Shown here one piece after another: positions 7,557 through 15,391 of a stretch of DNA of 64,000 nucleotides. The notes beneath the pieces are model-generated. The model did not search any database, had not been told where the DNA came from, and was given only the letters and a program-made list of their open reading frames with translations. Source of the DNA: CAYTGM01 sp964437365 (GTDB lineage Bacteria > Sumerlaeota > Sumerlaeia > SLMS01); the NCBI GenBank assembly GCA_964437365.1, contig CAYTGM010000003.1:124001-188000 (forward strand), read 5' to 3'. The stretch's first letter is position 1, and each line of letters begins with the position of its first letter. The position numbers were made by a program, and so were the translations under genes.

Positions 7557-10414
7557 AGAACTTTCCCTTTCTCACCTTTGACAGAGGCGAAAGCAAAGTG
7601 CTGCATCAGCGCAAGTGTGACAGCGAAAACCACGATAAAGACTCCTGAGTCGAAAGCGATTGCAGAAGATAGTTTGAGCTCGCCCAGAAGAGGCAGGTGA
7701 TGTGTTCCAAACGCACTCTTCAAGAAAGGCTCGCCAGCGAGAACAGGCCAGAGGCCTGTAATAACAATGATCACAAGCCCTGCTCCCAGAAGAGACGGAA
7801 TAGCTGGAACCTTCAGACTCTTAGCCCTGAGCATGTGAGGAATAAATATCACGGCCGCAAGGAGCCCTGCAATAAAGCCTCCTCCGGGCATTTGATGCCC
7901 CACAAGAAAAAGGACAAAGGCGTATATAGCACAAATGATCGAGATCATTCTCCCTGAAACCTCTATGGCGAAAAGCTTCTGGTTCTTACCCGCGGAAACC
8001 TTCTTTTCCATTGCTGTTTTCTTACTGTAGATACTCCCTGAAATAAGAACAAATACCCCAAGGGCAGCAATCACCAGCACTGCAACTTCGCCGAACGTAT
8101 CGAATGCTCTGAAATCTACCAGGGTCACATTCACAACATTATTGCCTCCCCCGCTGTGCTCCTCAGCAACTTCAGGGTAATAAGCGTTGGAGAGGTAATA
8201 GTTCGCTGGTGATAATCTGTCACTCCAGAGTGTCGCTGGATCGCTGCTGGCTGCAGTATATGTCACAGCGGCCACGACAAGTCCTGAAAGAACTGACAGA
8301 GCAAATCTAAAGGCTTTCCTCCCTGACTCTTCAACTTCCTTGTGTCGGAACCGGTCGATCCTTTTAACGAGACCTAGAAACATCAGAAGAACTACAAGCT
8401 CAACCAGGAGCTGTGTCATCGCCAGATCAGGGGCACGGTATATCACAAAAACTCCTGCAACGGACAGCCCCACGAGTCCGAGAGAGAGTATTCGTGCATA
8501 GGCAGCGCTAAACAATACCATCCCCAATGCCCCCACAGCGATGAGAATCAGAAGACTCGTGTGAGCAACCAGGCTAGGTCCTTCAAAAAAGAAATCTATA
8601 CCTGTGAAACTGAGAGGTTGAAGATTGGCAACTGCAACTCCAACCAGACAAATCATCACGATGGAAAGTGTATATTGATGTGTACCTGGCTTGGCAGCTC
8701 TTCCGAGAATAGAAGCAACGCGCGCAAGCCAGTCATCGAAAGCCAGATCAGATAATTTCATCACTGGGGCAGGTGAACCGAGCCACTGATACATACCCTG
8801 TATCTGTCTCTGAAAAATGAGAATCAAGGGACCGAATACGAAATACATCGCCATACTGATCCAGAACAGAAAGTCTGCTTTCTTAAACCAGCCGACATTG
8901 AAGTATGTCTTACTGGCAAAATATTCGGTGTTGGTCACCGCGCTCAGCGGTTTCTCAAGAACTGGAACATAAATTCCGCCAATAATGCAGAGAGATATCA
9001 ATAAAGCGGGAGCAAAGAGAAACCCCGCACTTCCCTCATGGGCTGATTCGTAAATCTTCTCATCTCGGGGCTTACCGAAAAAGGGTTTCACCGCGAGCAC
9101 GAAACAGTAACCTACGGTCAGAACACTTGCAACTAATGCAGCAGCAATATAGACATCTTCAATCGCGAGGGAATAGGACTGTAATTTCAGCCCTGCTTCC
9201 AGAAAAAGCTTTTTGGCGATAAATCCAAGAGAAAACGGAAGCCCCCCCATACTGATGCACCCGGCAACAGTCAAGACAGTTGTCCACGGCATCTTCTTTC
9301 TTAAGCCTCCAAGTTGCGTCCAGTCACGGGTATGGGTGCCGTGGTCAATAATCCCGCATATCATGAAGAGCCCCGCTTTGAAAAGCGCATGCGATGCGAC
9401 CAGAAGGAGGTCCAGCTTCAGCAGTTCTTCTCCGCCTATACGCTGGTAACCAAAACCATAGTAGCTTGTCAGTAGCCCAAGCTGGCTGACCGTTGAATAT
9501 GCCAGAAGCTTCTTTATATCTGTGCTTGTAATTGCCAGATATCCACCAACCAGCATGGACAGAGTACCGGCCCCACCTAGAATGAACAACCATAGAAACT
9601 GGTCACTGAAGACAGGATAGAGACGTCCGAGAAGATAAATACCCGCCTTCACCATCGTTGCTGCATGCAGAAGAGCCGAGACAGGCGTTGGCGCCTTCAT
9701 CGCCCCAGGCAACCAGAAGTGAAATGGGAACTGGGCCGACTTGGTTAGCGCCCCGATAAGGATGAAAATGAGGGTTGGGGTTACCAGAGGATGAACATTT
9801 ATCTGGTTTCGGTGTTCCCAGAAGGTATCTATATGCAAATTGAAACTTCCAGTAATCTGCTGCATCATTATACCAAGCATTGCAAGGCCCGCCATTAGAG
9901 ACAAGCCCCCCATGCCTGTAATGAGGAGAGCCCTCCGAGCACCTTTCCTCGCCTCCGGATCTTCGTGCCAGTGACCTATCAGGAGAAATGAGGTAAGTGA
10001 GGTAACCTCCCAGAAGACAAACATGAGAAGGAAATCACGACTGATGACCATCCCCTGCATTGCAGCAAGGAAGAGAAGTATAGACGTGTAGAACCTCCAG
10101 GGTGCATCATCGGGTTTCATGTAATGACCGGCATACTGAACAACCAGAAACCCAATAGCAGAAACCAGCCATGAATAAAAAAGAGCAGGGCCGTCCAACC
10201 AGAAATCCAACTTCAGTCCAACCTCAGGAATCCAGTTTAGACTTTCTTGAGGAATCTGATCAGGGTTCCACCCTGTCGTCAGCAGAATGAGGTATAACAG
10301 ATTTGCTCCAGTAACTCCGAGAGCAAGTTTTTGTGCGCTCCCAAACCCAACCTGCCGACAAAGAAGGAGAAGGAAAGCACCGAAGAAGGGGATCAGCCAC
10401 AGGAAACTTATCAT
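7553..10414 (-). CDS. mnhA: Mrp antiporter subunits A and B fused in one chain
   Basis: A 953-residue membrane protein. Residues about 60-400 are the NuoL-like core: FVFWEVTSLTSFLLIGHW holds the conserved glutamate, and LTKSAQFPFHFWLPGAM with PTPVSALLHAATMVKAG holds the conserved lysine helices. A DUF4040-type segment follows around 650-690 (YRAPDLAMTQLLVELVVLL). The last ~140 residues are a full MnhB domain (GHQMPGGGFIAGLLAAVIF). No separate mnhB exists, so this is an MrpA-MrpB fusion, as known from Pseudomonas-type (group 2) operons. It is the first gene of the six-gene operon. The start codon has no clear ribosome site: upstream bases are pyrimidine-rich. Confidence 0.93.
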   Translation of the reverse strand: MISFLWLIPFFGAFLLLLCRQVGFGSAQKLALGVTGANLLYLILLTTGWNPDQIPQESLNWIPEVGLKLDFWLDGPALFYSWLVSAIGFLVVQYAGHYMKPDDAPWRFYTSILLFLAAMQGMVISRDFLLMFVFWEVTSLTSFLLIGHWHEDPEARKGARRALLITGMGGLSLMAGLAMLGIMMQQITGSFNLHIDTFWEHRNQINVHPLVTPTLIFILIGALTKSAQFPFHFWLPGAMKAPTPVSALLHAATMVKAGIYLLGRLYPVFSDQFLWLFILGGAGTLSMLVGGYLAITSTDIKKLLAYSTVSQLGLLTSYYGFGYQRIGGEELLKLDLLLVASHALFKAGLFMICGIIDHGTHTRDWTQLGGLRKKMPWTTVLTVAGCISMGGLPFSLGFIAKKLFLEAGLKLQSYSLAIEDVYIAAALVASVLTVGYCFVLAVKPFFGKPRDEKIYESAHEGSAGFLFAPALLISLCIIGGIYVPVLEKPLSAVTNTEYFASKTYFNVGWFKKADFLFWISMAMYFVFGPLILIFQRQIQGMYQWLGSPAPVMKLSDLAFDDWLARVASILGRAAKPGTHQYTLSIVMICLVGVAVANLQPLSFTGIDFFFEGPSLVAHTSLLILIAVGALGMVLFSAAYARILSLGLVGLSVAGVFVIYRAPDLAMTQLLVELVVLLMFLGLVKRIDRFRHKEVEESGRKAFRFALSVLSGLVVAAVTYTAASSDPATLWSDRLSPANYYLSNAYYPEVAEEHSGGGNNVVNVTLVDFRAFDTFGEVAVLVIAALGVFVLISGSIYSKKTAMEKKVSAGKNQKLFAIEVSGRMISIICAIYAFVLFLVGHQMPGGGFIAGLLAAVIFIPHMLRAKSLKVPAIPSLLGAGLVIIVITGLWPVLAGEPFLKSAFGTHHLPLLGELKLSSAIAFDSGVFIVVFAVTLALMQHFAFASVKGEKGKVL

Positions 10415-10868
10415 AGAATAGATAGTTAGGAGAGAGTTATTATCCTTATGTTATGTAGAATACCGGTTTAAGCGCCACATTTTACAGCCTTATGCCGGGA
10501 TGAAAGAAGAGTGCCAATTGGAGAATAATCCGCGCGAGTACGGTCCATAAACCTCATTCGCGGTCTAAGCTGGAATTGATTCAAGCGGCAACCTGCAAAA
10601 CTCCGGGCAAAGAGGAATCCCAATGTGTCCGGGCTGGAACTCCCGAAGCAGGGATCGCACAGATCCGCAAAGAGGTCGGGAAATTCTGCTCGAAGTTAAG
10701 CAGGAAAGACTGACCGCATTCGCCATTCCAAGCGTGGATAGATTGCCGACCATAGAGTCGAAGGAGTCAAACTCGATATAATCGGGGCAGAACGACGGGA
10801 AACAATGCAACGAGCAAAGAGGATGCAGCTCGACCCTGAATGGGTGAAGCATGCTCTTCCCGCCCTGA

Positions 10869-10922
10869 GCTCGGACCATGCTCGCTCGATGCTCGGACCA
10901 TGCTCGGACCATCGCTATGGTC
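10869..10922. repeat. Four tandem 11-bp units followed by a hairpin
   Basis: GCTCGGACCAT occurs at 10869-10879, 10891-10901 and 10902-10912, and a diverged unit GCTCGCTCGAT fills 10880-10890, so four units lie head to tail. The last unit runs into a perfect hairpin, GACCAT-CGCT-ATGGTC at 10907-10922. A period of 11 bp is close to one helical turn, as in iteron-like binding sites. Function is unknown. Confidence 0.8.
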
Positions 10923-11288
10923 TGTGACTCGTCTAAGTCTCCTGCGAGCCTCATCCGAACCCATGATGATATGCCGGTTGATTCAAAACGGCTCAGGTAG
11001 GTCGTCACTAAGAATCGTGGATCTGGAAGGATGAAAAAGCCCTCAAAAGTGGTGCTGGCTCAGGACTTTCAGGCCATCAATGTTAATGCTCGCTGTCGGG
11101 CTCCATGGATCGGGACGCGGGAATTTCACTCTACATCAAACTTTAAAGCACCCCATATTCTGATCTCTACTTTCCTCATTCGAACAAAAGTGCAAGCCGT
11201 TCAACATCATGGAGCTTCATCACCATGCACCGATGTTGGTTAAAAACCGGGTCCAGTGGAGCACGTTCTTCTTGTGCCGCCGGAAGAA

Positions 11289-11326
11289 ACTCCTCTAGCC
11301 TTATATTCCCATTTGGGAATAGGAGT
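11289..11326 (+). promoter_or_regulatory. Palindrome that could mask the ribosome binding site of the carboxyltransferase gene
   Basis: TATTCCCA-TT-TGGGAATA is a perfect 8-bp inverted repeat at 11304-11321, ending at the AGGAGT ribosome site (11321-11326). ACTCCT at 11289-11294 is complementary to AGGAGT, so the stem could continue past a 9-base bulge and cover the ribosome site ten bases before the ATG at 11335. It may instead be an operator. The structure is seen; regulation is inferred. Confidence 0.5.
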
Positions 11327-11334
11327 GATCGATA

Positions 11335-12855
11335 ATGTCTGATAAAAACAAAACAAAACCAGTAAAGATTACAGAACTCATCCTTAGAGACGCCCACCAG
11401 TCTCTGCTCGCGACTCGCATGAGAATCGACGACATGCTTCCGATATGTGAGCAACTCGACAAAGTTGGTTACTACTCGCTGGAAGTCTGGGGAGGAGCCA
11501 CCTTCGATTCCTGTTTGAGATTTCTGAACGAGGACCCCTGGGAGAGATTACGTCTGTTGAAGCAGGCACTTCCCAAAACTCCTATTCAAATGCTTCTTCG
11601 GGGTCAGAACATCCTCGGCTACAGGCACTATGGAGACGATGTAGTAAGACGGTTTGTCGACAAGAGTATCGAATACGGGATGGATATCTTCAGAACTTTC
11701 GACGCTCTCAACGATCTGCGTAACCTCGAAACTGCCGTCAGCCAGGTGAGAGAAGGTGGAGCCCATGCGCAGGGAACGATCTGTTATACGGTTTCACCGG
11801 TACATACTCTGGACATGTTCGTAGAGCAGGGCAGGCAACTGGAATCCATGGGGTGTCACTCGCTGGTGGTTAAAGACATGGCCGCTTTGATGACTCCTGT
11901 CCCTGCCTACAACCTGGTGAAGGCGTTGAAAGAAGCTGTGTCTATACCTGTACACGTTCACACCCATGCAACGACAGGTGTTGCTCCCATGGTTCTGTTG
12001 CGGTCTATAGACGCAGGAGCTGATGGAGTTGACACATCTATCAGTGCATTGTCAGGCGGGCCGGGTCATGTACCAACGGAAGCACTGGTAGAATCGATTG
12101 CAGGAACACCTCATGATACGGGATTGAAGCAGGAAGACTTTATTCCGATTGCAAAGTATATCCGTGAAATCCGACCAAAATATGCTGACTTTGAGTCTAA
12201 TTTCCAGGGATCTGATCCCAGAATTTTCATCAGCCAGATTCCCGGAGGCATGCTGTCCAACCTTGAGTCTCAACTCAAGCAAATGGGGTGTTCTGAGAGA
12301 ATTGATGAAGTACTCGATGAAGTTCCTAAGGTCAGGAAAGACATGGGATATATCCCCCTTGTTACGCCGACAAGTCAGATTGTTGGAACTCAGGCCGTCT
12401 TCAACGTACTCATGGGAGAACGATACAAGACTGTGCCTGAACAAAGCAAAGATGTCTTTAAGGGAATGTACGGAAAGACTCCCGTCCCTGTTGACAAAGA
12501 GATTCAGAAGAAAGTCCTTGGTGACCAGAAACCAATTACTTCGAGACCAGCTGACCATCTTCCAAATGAATGGGATAAACTGAAGAGCGAAGTAGAAGGA
12601 AAAGCCAGAAACGACGATGATGTCCTTTCTTATGCGATCTTTCCAAAGGTCTGGCAGGAATTCTATGAGAAATCGATTCAAGAAGGTGGCCCCACATCAG
12701 AGGAGCCCCAAGCCAGGCAGGCTCCATCTGCCACCCCGGCGAAACCCGCTCAAGCAGCGCAGCAGCCCGTTGCCTCTACCGGACGAATGATGAAGGTATC
12801 AGTAGCAATCGATGGAAAACCTTACGATGCGCAGGTTGAGATTCTCGAAGACTGA
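11335..12855 (+). CDS. Biotin-dependent carboxyltransferase subunit (pyruvate carboxylase B / oxaloacetate decarboxylase alpha / transcarboxylase 5S type), no biotin domain
   Basis: A 506-residue cytoplasmic enzyme of the HMGL-like carboxyltransferase family, which moves CO2 between carboxybiotin and pyruvate/oxaloacetate. The metal-binding aspartate is in LRDAHQSLLATRM, the lysine expected to be carbamylated is in LVVKDMAALMTP (about residue 180), and the metal-binding histidines are in VHVHTHATTG. A PYC/OADA domain follows to about residue 455, then an Ala/Pro/Gln linker. The chain stops at DGKPYDAQVEILED, just where a biotinyl domain would begin, and no AMKM biotin site follows. AGGAGT lies well spaced before the ATG. 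A separate carrier protein is needed; no carboxylase subunit is adjacent. Which of the three enzymes it serves cannot be told. Confidence 0.9.
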   Translation: MSDKNKTKPVKITELILRDAHQSLLATRMRIDDMLPICEQLDKVGYYSLEVWGGATFDSCLRFLNEDPWERLRLLKQALPKTPIQMLLRGQNILGYRHYGDDVVRRFVDKSIEYGMDIFRTFDALNDLRNLETAVSQVREGGAHAQGTICYTVSPVHTLDMFVEQGRQLESMGCHSLVVKDMAALMTPVPAYNLVKALKEAVSIPVHVHTHATTGVAPMVLLRSIDAGADGVDTSISALSGGPGHVPTEALVESIAGTPHDTGLKQEDFIPIAKYIREIRPKYADFESNFQGSDPRIFISQIPGGMLSNLESQLKQMGCSERIDEVLDEVPKVRKDMGYIPLVTPTSQIVGTQAVFNVLMGERYKTVPEQSKDVFKGMYGKTPVPVDKEIQKKVLGDQKPITSRPADHLPNEWDKLKSEVEGKARNDDDVLSYAIFPKVWQEFYEKSIQEGGPTSEEPQARQAPSATPAKPAQAAQQPVASTGRMMKVSVAIDGKPYDAQVEILED

Positions 12856-12879
12856 TTTCAAAAGTCGAAAAAGTAGGAC

Positions 12880-12919
12880 GAGGACAGAGGCCAGGCTGTA
12901 TAGATGGTTCTCTGTCCTC
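12880..12919. terminator. Stem-loop between convergent carboxyltransferase and purU genes
   Basis: GAGGACAGAG (12880-12889) pairs perfectly with CTCTGTCCTC (12910-12919) over a 20-base loop, midway between the two stops. The minus-strand transcript meets a T-rich run after about seven bases, so it is a fair terminator for purU; the plus side has no T run. Confidence 0.55.
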
Positions 12920-12923
12920 CTGA

Positions 12924-13817
12924 TTACATCGCTTGATGCTTCTTGAAAAAATCAAGCCCGGGCTTGAAGACAACTTTATTATCACGTACCAGTAATTCGT
13001 CGTTCAAATAAAGCTGAACGGCCTTGGACAGGACAACAGATTCAAGGGCCTGTCCTTTTCTTTTCACATCATCCAGTGTATCTTCACCAACTTCTATACG
13101 AAAGACATCCTGCAGAATAATGGGTCCTTCGTCGAGTTCCTCTGTGACGAAATGAGCGGTACACCCGGCCACTCTCCTGCCGAATTCGTAGGCCTGACGG
13201 TAGGCGTTTGCACCGGGGTGAAAGGGAAGAAGCGAAGGATGGATATTAATAATCTTATTTTTCCAGGTTGTAACGAATTCCGGAGGTAAGATCTGCATAT
13301 ACCGCGCCAGTACAATCAGATCGGGTTTGTCCCGATCGAGTTCTTCGAGGATTTCCTGGTCGCGCTTCTCACGATCGGGGTTAGAAAAGAACTTAAAGGG
13401 GATTCCTGCTTTCTCAGCGATGGGACGCAAGACCTCGTGGTTGCTGTAGACTGCCGAGATCCTTCCATCAATTCCTTCCTCAGTGAGTTCTTCGACGAGC
13501 TTCTCCAGACAATGACTTTCTTTCGAGACCATGATCACCATGGACTTCTCTTTGCGGTTGCTCAGAAGCTTCAGCTTGATCTCAACGTGCAGTTCCTCAC
13601 CCAGCTTGATGAGCTCGCGAACAAGGTCGTCCAGAGACATCGTCAGGTCAGAGAGATCAACGAGCATATTCATGAGGAATATCCCCTGAATCACCCGCTG
13701 CTCGATATCCTCGATATTCACATCGTGTTGAGCTAGATGTGTTGAAACTCTGGCGACGATCCCCTTCTGATCAGATCCGACTACAGAAACAATGGCGAAG
13801 ATTTTATTGTTTGTCAT
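12924..13817 (-). CDS. purU: Formyltetrahydrofolate deformylase
   Basis: Hydrolyses 10-formyltetrahydrofolate to formate and tetrahydrofolate, balancing one-carbon pools and feeding formate to purine synthesis. The N-terminal ACT domain (FAIVSVVGSDQKGIVARVS, residues 5-80) is followed by a formyltransferase-type catalytic domain. The catalytic Asn-His-Asp set is visible in INIHPSLLPFHPGANAY and VTEELDEGPIILQD. The usual length is about 280-290; here 297, with a short basic tail. PurH or PurN can be excluded because of the ACT domain. It stands alone, divergent from the DUF418 gene across 139 bp. Confidence 0.93.
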   Translation of the reverse strand: MTNNKIFAIVSVVGSDQKGIVARVSTHLAQHDVNIEDIEQRVIQGIFLMNMLVDLSDLTMSLDDLVRELIKLGEELHVEIKLKLLSNRKEKSMVIMVSKESHCLEKLVEELTEEGIDGRISAVYSNHEVLRPIAEKAGIPFKFFSNPDREKRDQEILEELDRDKPDLIVLARYMQILPPEFVTTWKNKIINIHPSLLPFHPGANAYRQAYEFGRRVAGCTAHFVTEELDEGPIILQDVFRIEVGEDTLDDVKRKGQALESVVLSKAVQLYLNDELLVRDNKVVFKPGLDFFKKHQAM

Positions 13818-13956
13818 GCTTTAGCTCTACAAGTTTAACTGTTTGTACCCTCATTTTGGGGCAAGGAAGCCCAGACTGAACGTAACTCTCAAGCGGGCAA
13901 GACGATTCTCACTTCGCTTGTACAAGGCTTAGGGTACCTCTGGCAGGATTCAAGAG

Positions 13957-15234
13957 ATGAAACGAAGACAGGAGCAGTTCAATCAAAGTCGGATCCCTGA
14001 ACTGGATTTCATCCGGGGTATCGCATTGATGGGGATCATATTTGTCAACATCAGTGGATTTGCGCTGCCGGGGGATGCCTTTATGAATCCCCATACCTGG
14101 CCGATTTCCAATGGGTCCGATTTTCTAGCTTTTCAGACTGTCTATCTCTTTGTACAGAACAAGTTTTATGGAATCTTTTCCCTTTTGTTCGGTATCGGCA
14201 TAGCCATTCAGTATGATAGATATACGAAGGGCACCGGTAGACGCCCCCGCGCTATCATTCTCAAAAGGCATCTGCTCTTATTTGTCATTGGGTTTCTTCA
14301 TATCTTCATATGGTACGGAGACATTATCCACTGGTATGCGATCGCTGGTACGACAACTCTCTTCTTCCTGGGAAAACCTCCATTCCTGCGATTAATCATG
14401 GCAGGTCTTTCTCTGCTGATTGCCTGGACGCTTCTAACCCTGACATTGCTGGCAATCCTTTCCTTCCCTTTAGAATCCTATGAGGATCAACTCACCGCGG
14501 CAGAAAAGACACTTGTTATTTCAAGCCTTGAAGGTTCTACAGAAACTTACGAAGGCGATAAAGTTCAGGAGCTCTTAAATCATTCACAATGGGGAGGTAT
14601 CACCCTTCAGTTCAAGGCGATGAAACACGGCCCTGCCCTGAACTATATCAGGGTACAGATAGACAGGTATAAGGAAATTATCTGGGGCTTCTTTTCGAAC
14701 CTGTTGTGGATCGTTCTGTTCTACATGCTGATCGGAAGTTATTTATGCTCGGAAAAGCATCTCATTAGAGTTCTTGATACTCCAATTGGAACTTGGGACT
14801 TTCTGGTGGGAGCAGCGGGACTGACAATCACGATGGTGGGAGCCTATTATCTGAAAACTGAAGCCATTCAAGATCGCTTTCTCTCCTTTACCCTCGGGCA
14901 ACTGGGAAGTTTTTTCCTCGTCTACTTTTATGTCCGGAGCCTGGCCCGGCTCTACCAGAAGAAAGTCCTGTTACCTCTCACGGAATCAATCGGGTGTCTG
15001 GGCAGGCTCAGCCTGACGAACTACCTTCTTCAAAGTCTCATGCTGGGGTTTCTTTTCCATTTCTGGGGGCTTGGGCGTTTTGGTGAATTCGGCTACTTGA
15101 AACTGTATCTGATCGGTTCGTCAGTGATTTGCCTTCAGATAGTTCTGAGCAACATGTATTTAAGTCGATGGCGTAGCGGACCTTTTGAGTGGTTGGTCCG
15201 TTTTCTTAGTGGTCGCATGAGATCGCCTTCTTAA
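13957..15234 (+). CDS. DUF418 (YeiB-like) integral membrane protein
   Basis: A 425-residue membrane protein of the DUF418/YeiB family, whose function is not established (related to acyltransferase-3-like membrane proteins). The family start is clear: RIPELDFIRGIALMGIIFVN, followed by LFGIGIAIQYDR and LLLFVIGFLHIFIWYGDI. The C-terminal half carries the DUF418 region (GRLSLTNYLLQSL). About ten to eleven membrane helices are evident. A soluble loop lies around residues 165-215. It is followed 157 bp later by the TPR-kinase gene on the same strand. Confidence 0.87.
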   Translation: MKRRQEQFNQSRIPELDFIRGIALMGIIFVNISGFALPGDAFMNPHTWPISNGSDFLAFQTVYLFVQNKFYGIFSLLFGIGIAIQYDRYTKGTGRRPRAIILKRHLLLFVIGFLHIFIWYGDIIHWYAIAGTTTLFFLGKPPFLRLIMAGLSLLIAWTLLTLTLLAILSFPLESYEDQLTAAEKTLVISSLEGSTETYEGDKVQELLNHSQWGGITLQFKAMKHGPALNYIRVQIDRYKEIIWGFFSNLLWIVLFYMLIGSYLCSEKHLIRVLDTPIGTWDFLVGAAGLTITMVGAYYLKTEAIQDRFLSFTLGQLGSFFLVYFYVRSLARLYQKKVLLPLTESIGCLGRLSLTNYLLQSLMLGFLFHFWGLGRFGEFGYLKLYLIGSSVICLQIVLSNMYLSRWRSGPFEWLVRFLSGRMRSPS

Positions 15235-15302
15235 TGTTTCACCGTGCAATTTGTTCTTGACGGGCGAAGGAATCCCTTGCCTAAGTCCTCTCTAATTAAT
15301 AA

Positions 15303-15324
15303 GCTACTTGTTAAGAGAAGTAGC
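15303..15324. other. Short inverted repeat upstream of the TPR-kinase gene
   Basis: GCTACTT (15303-15309) and AAGTAGC (15318-15324) are complementary across an 8-base loop, in the 157-bp gap between the DUF418 and TPR-kinase genes. No T run follows, so it is a weak terminator candidate or a binding site. Confidence 0.3.
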
Positions 15325-15391
15325 CTGGTAAATAGAATTTTCCGTTGGATTTTGAGATCCACGATTATAAGAAATATAGGATAATAATTAG

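Larger units (their letters stand above)
10415..11334. other. 920-bp intergenic region between mnhA and the carboxyltransferase gene
   Basis: The two flanking genes are divergent, so both promoters must lie here, although no confident -35/-10 pair stands out. Several short open frames occur (for example a 147-codon one on the minus strand at 10565-11008), but they are rich in Ser, Arg and Cys, resemble no family and have no ribosome site, so I do not call them. The region holds a tandem repeat at 10869-10912 and a palindrome near 11300, listed separately. It looks like a repeat-bearing spacer or the remains of a decayed gene. Confidence 0.6.

Noticed and set aside
10869..10912. CRISPR array candidate
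   Set aside because: Units are 11 bp and contiguous without spacers, and no cas gene is present.
10565..11008. 147-codon open frame on the minus strand in the large gap
   Set aside because: No ribosome site, no family resemblance, Ser/Cys-rich composition and overlap with the tandem repeat region; probably chance.
11031..11243. 70-codon open frame on the plus strand before the carboxyltransferase gene
   Set aside because: Starts in a repeat-rich spacer, composition unlike real genes here, no recognisable motif.
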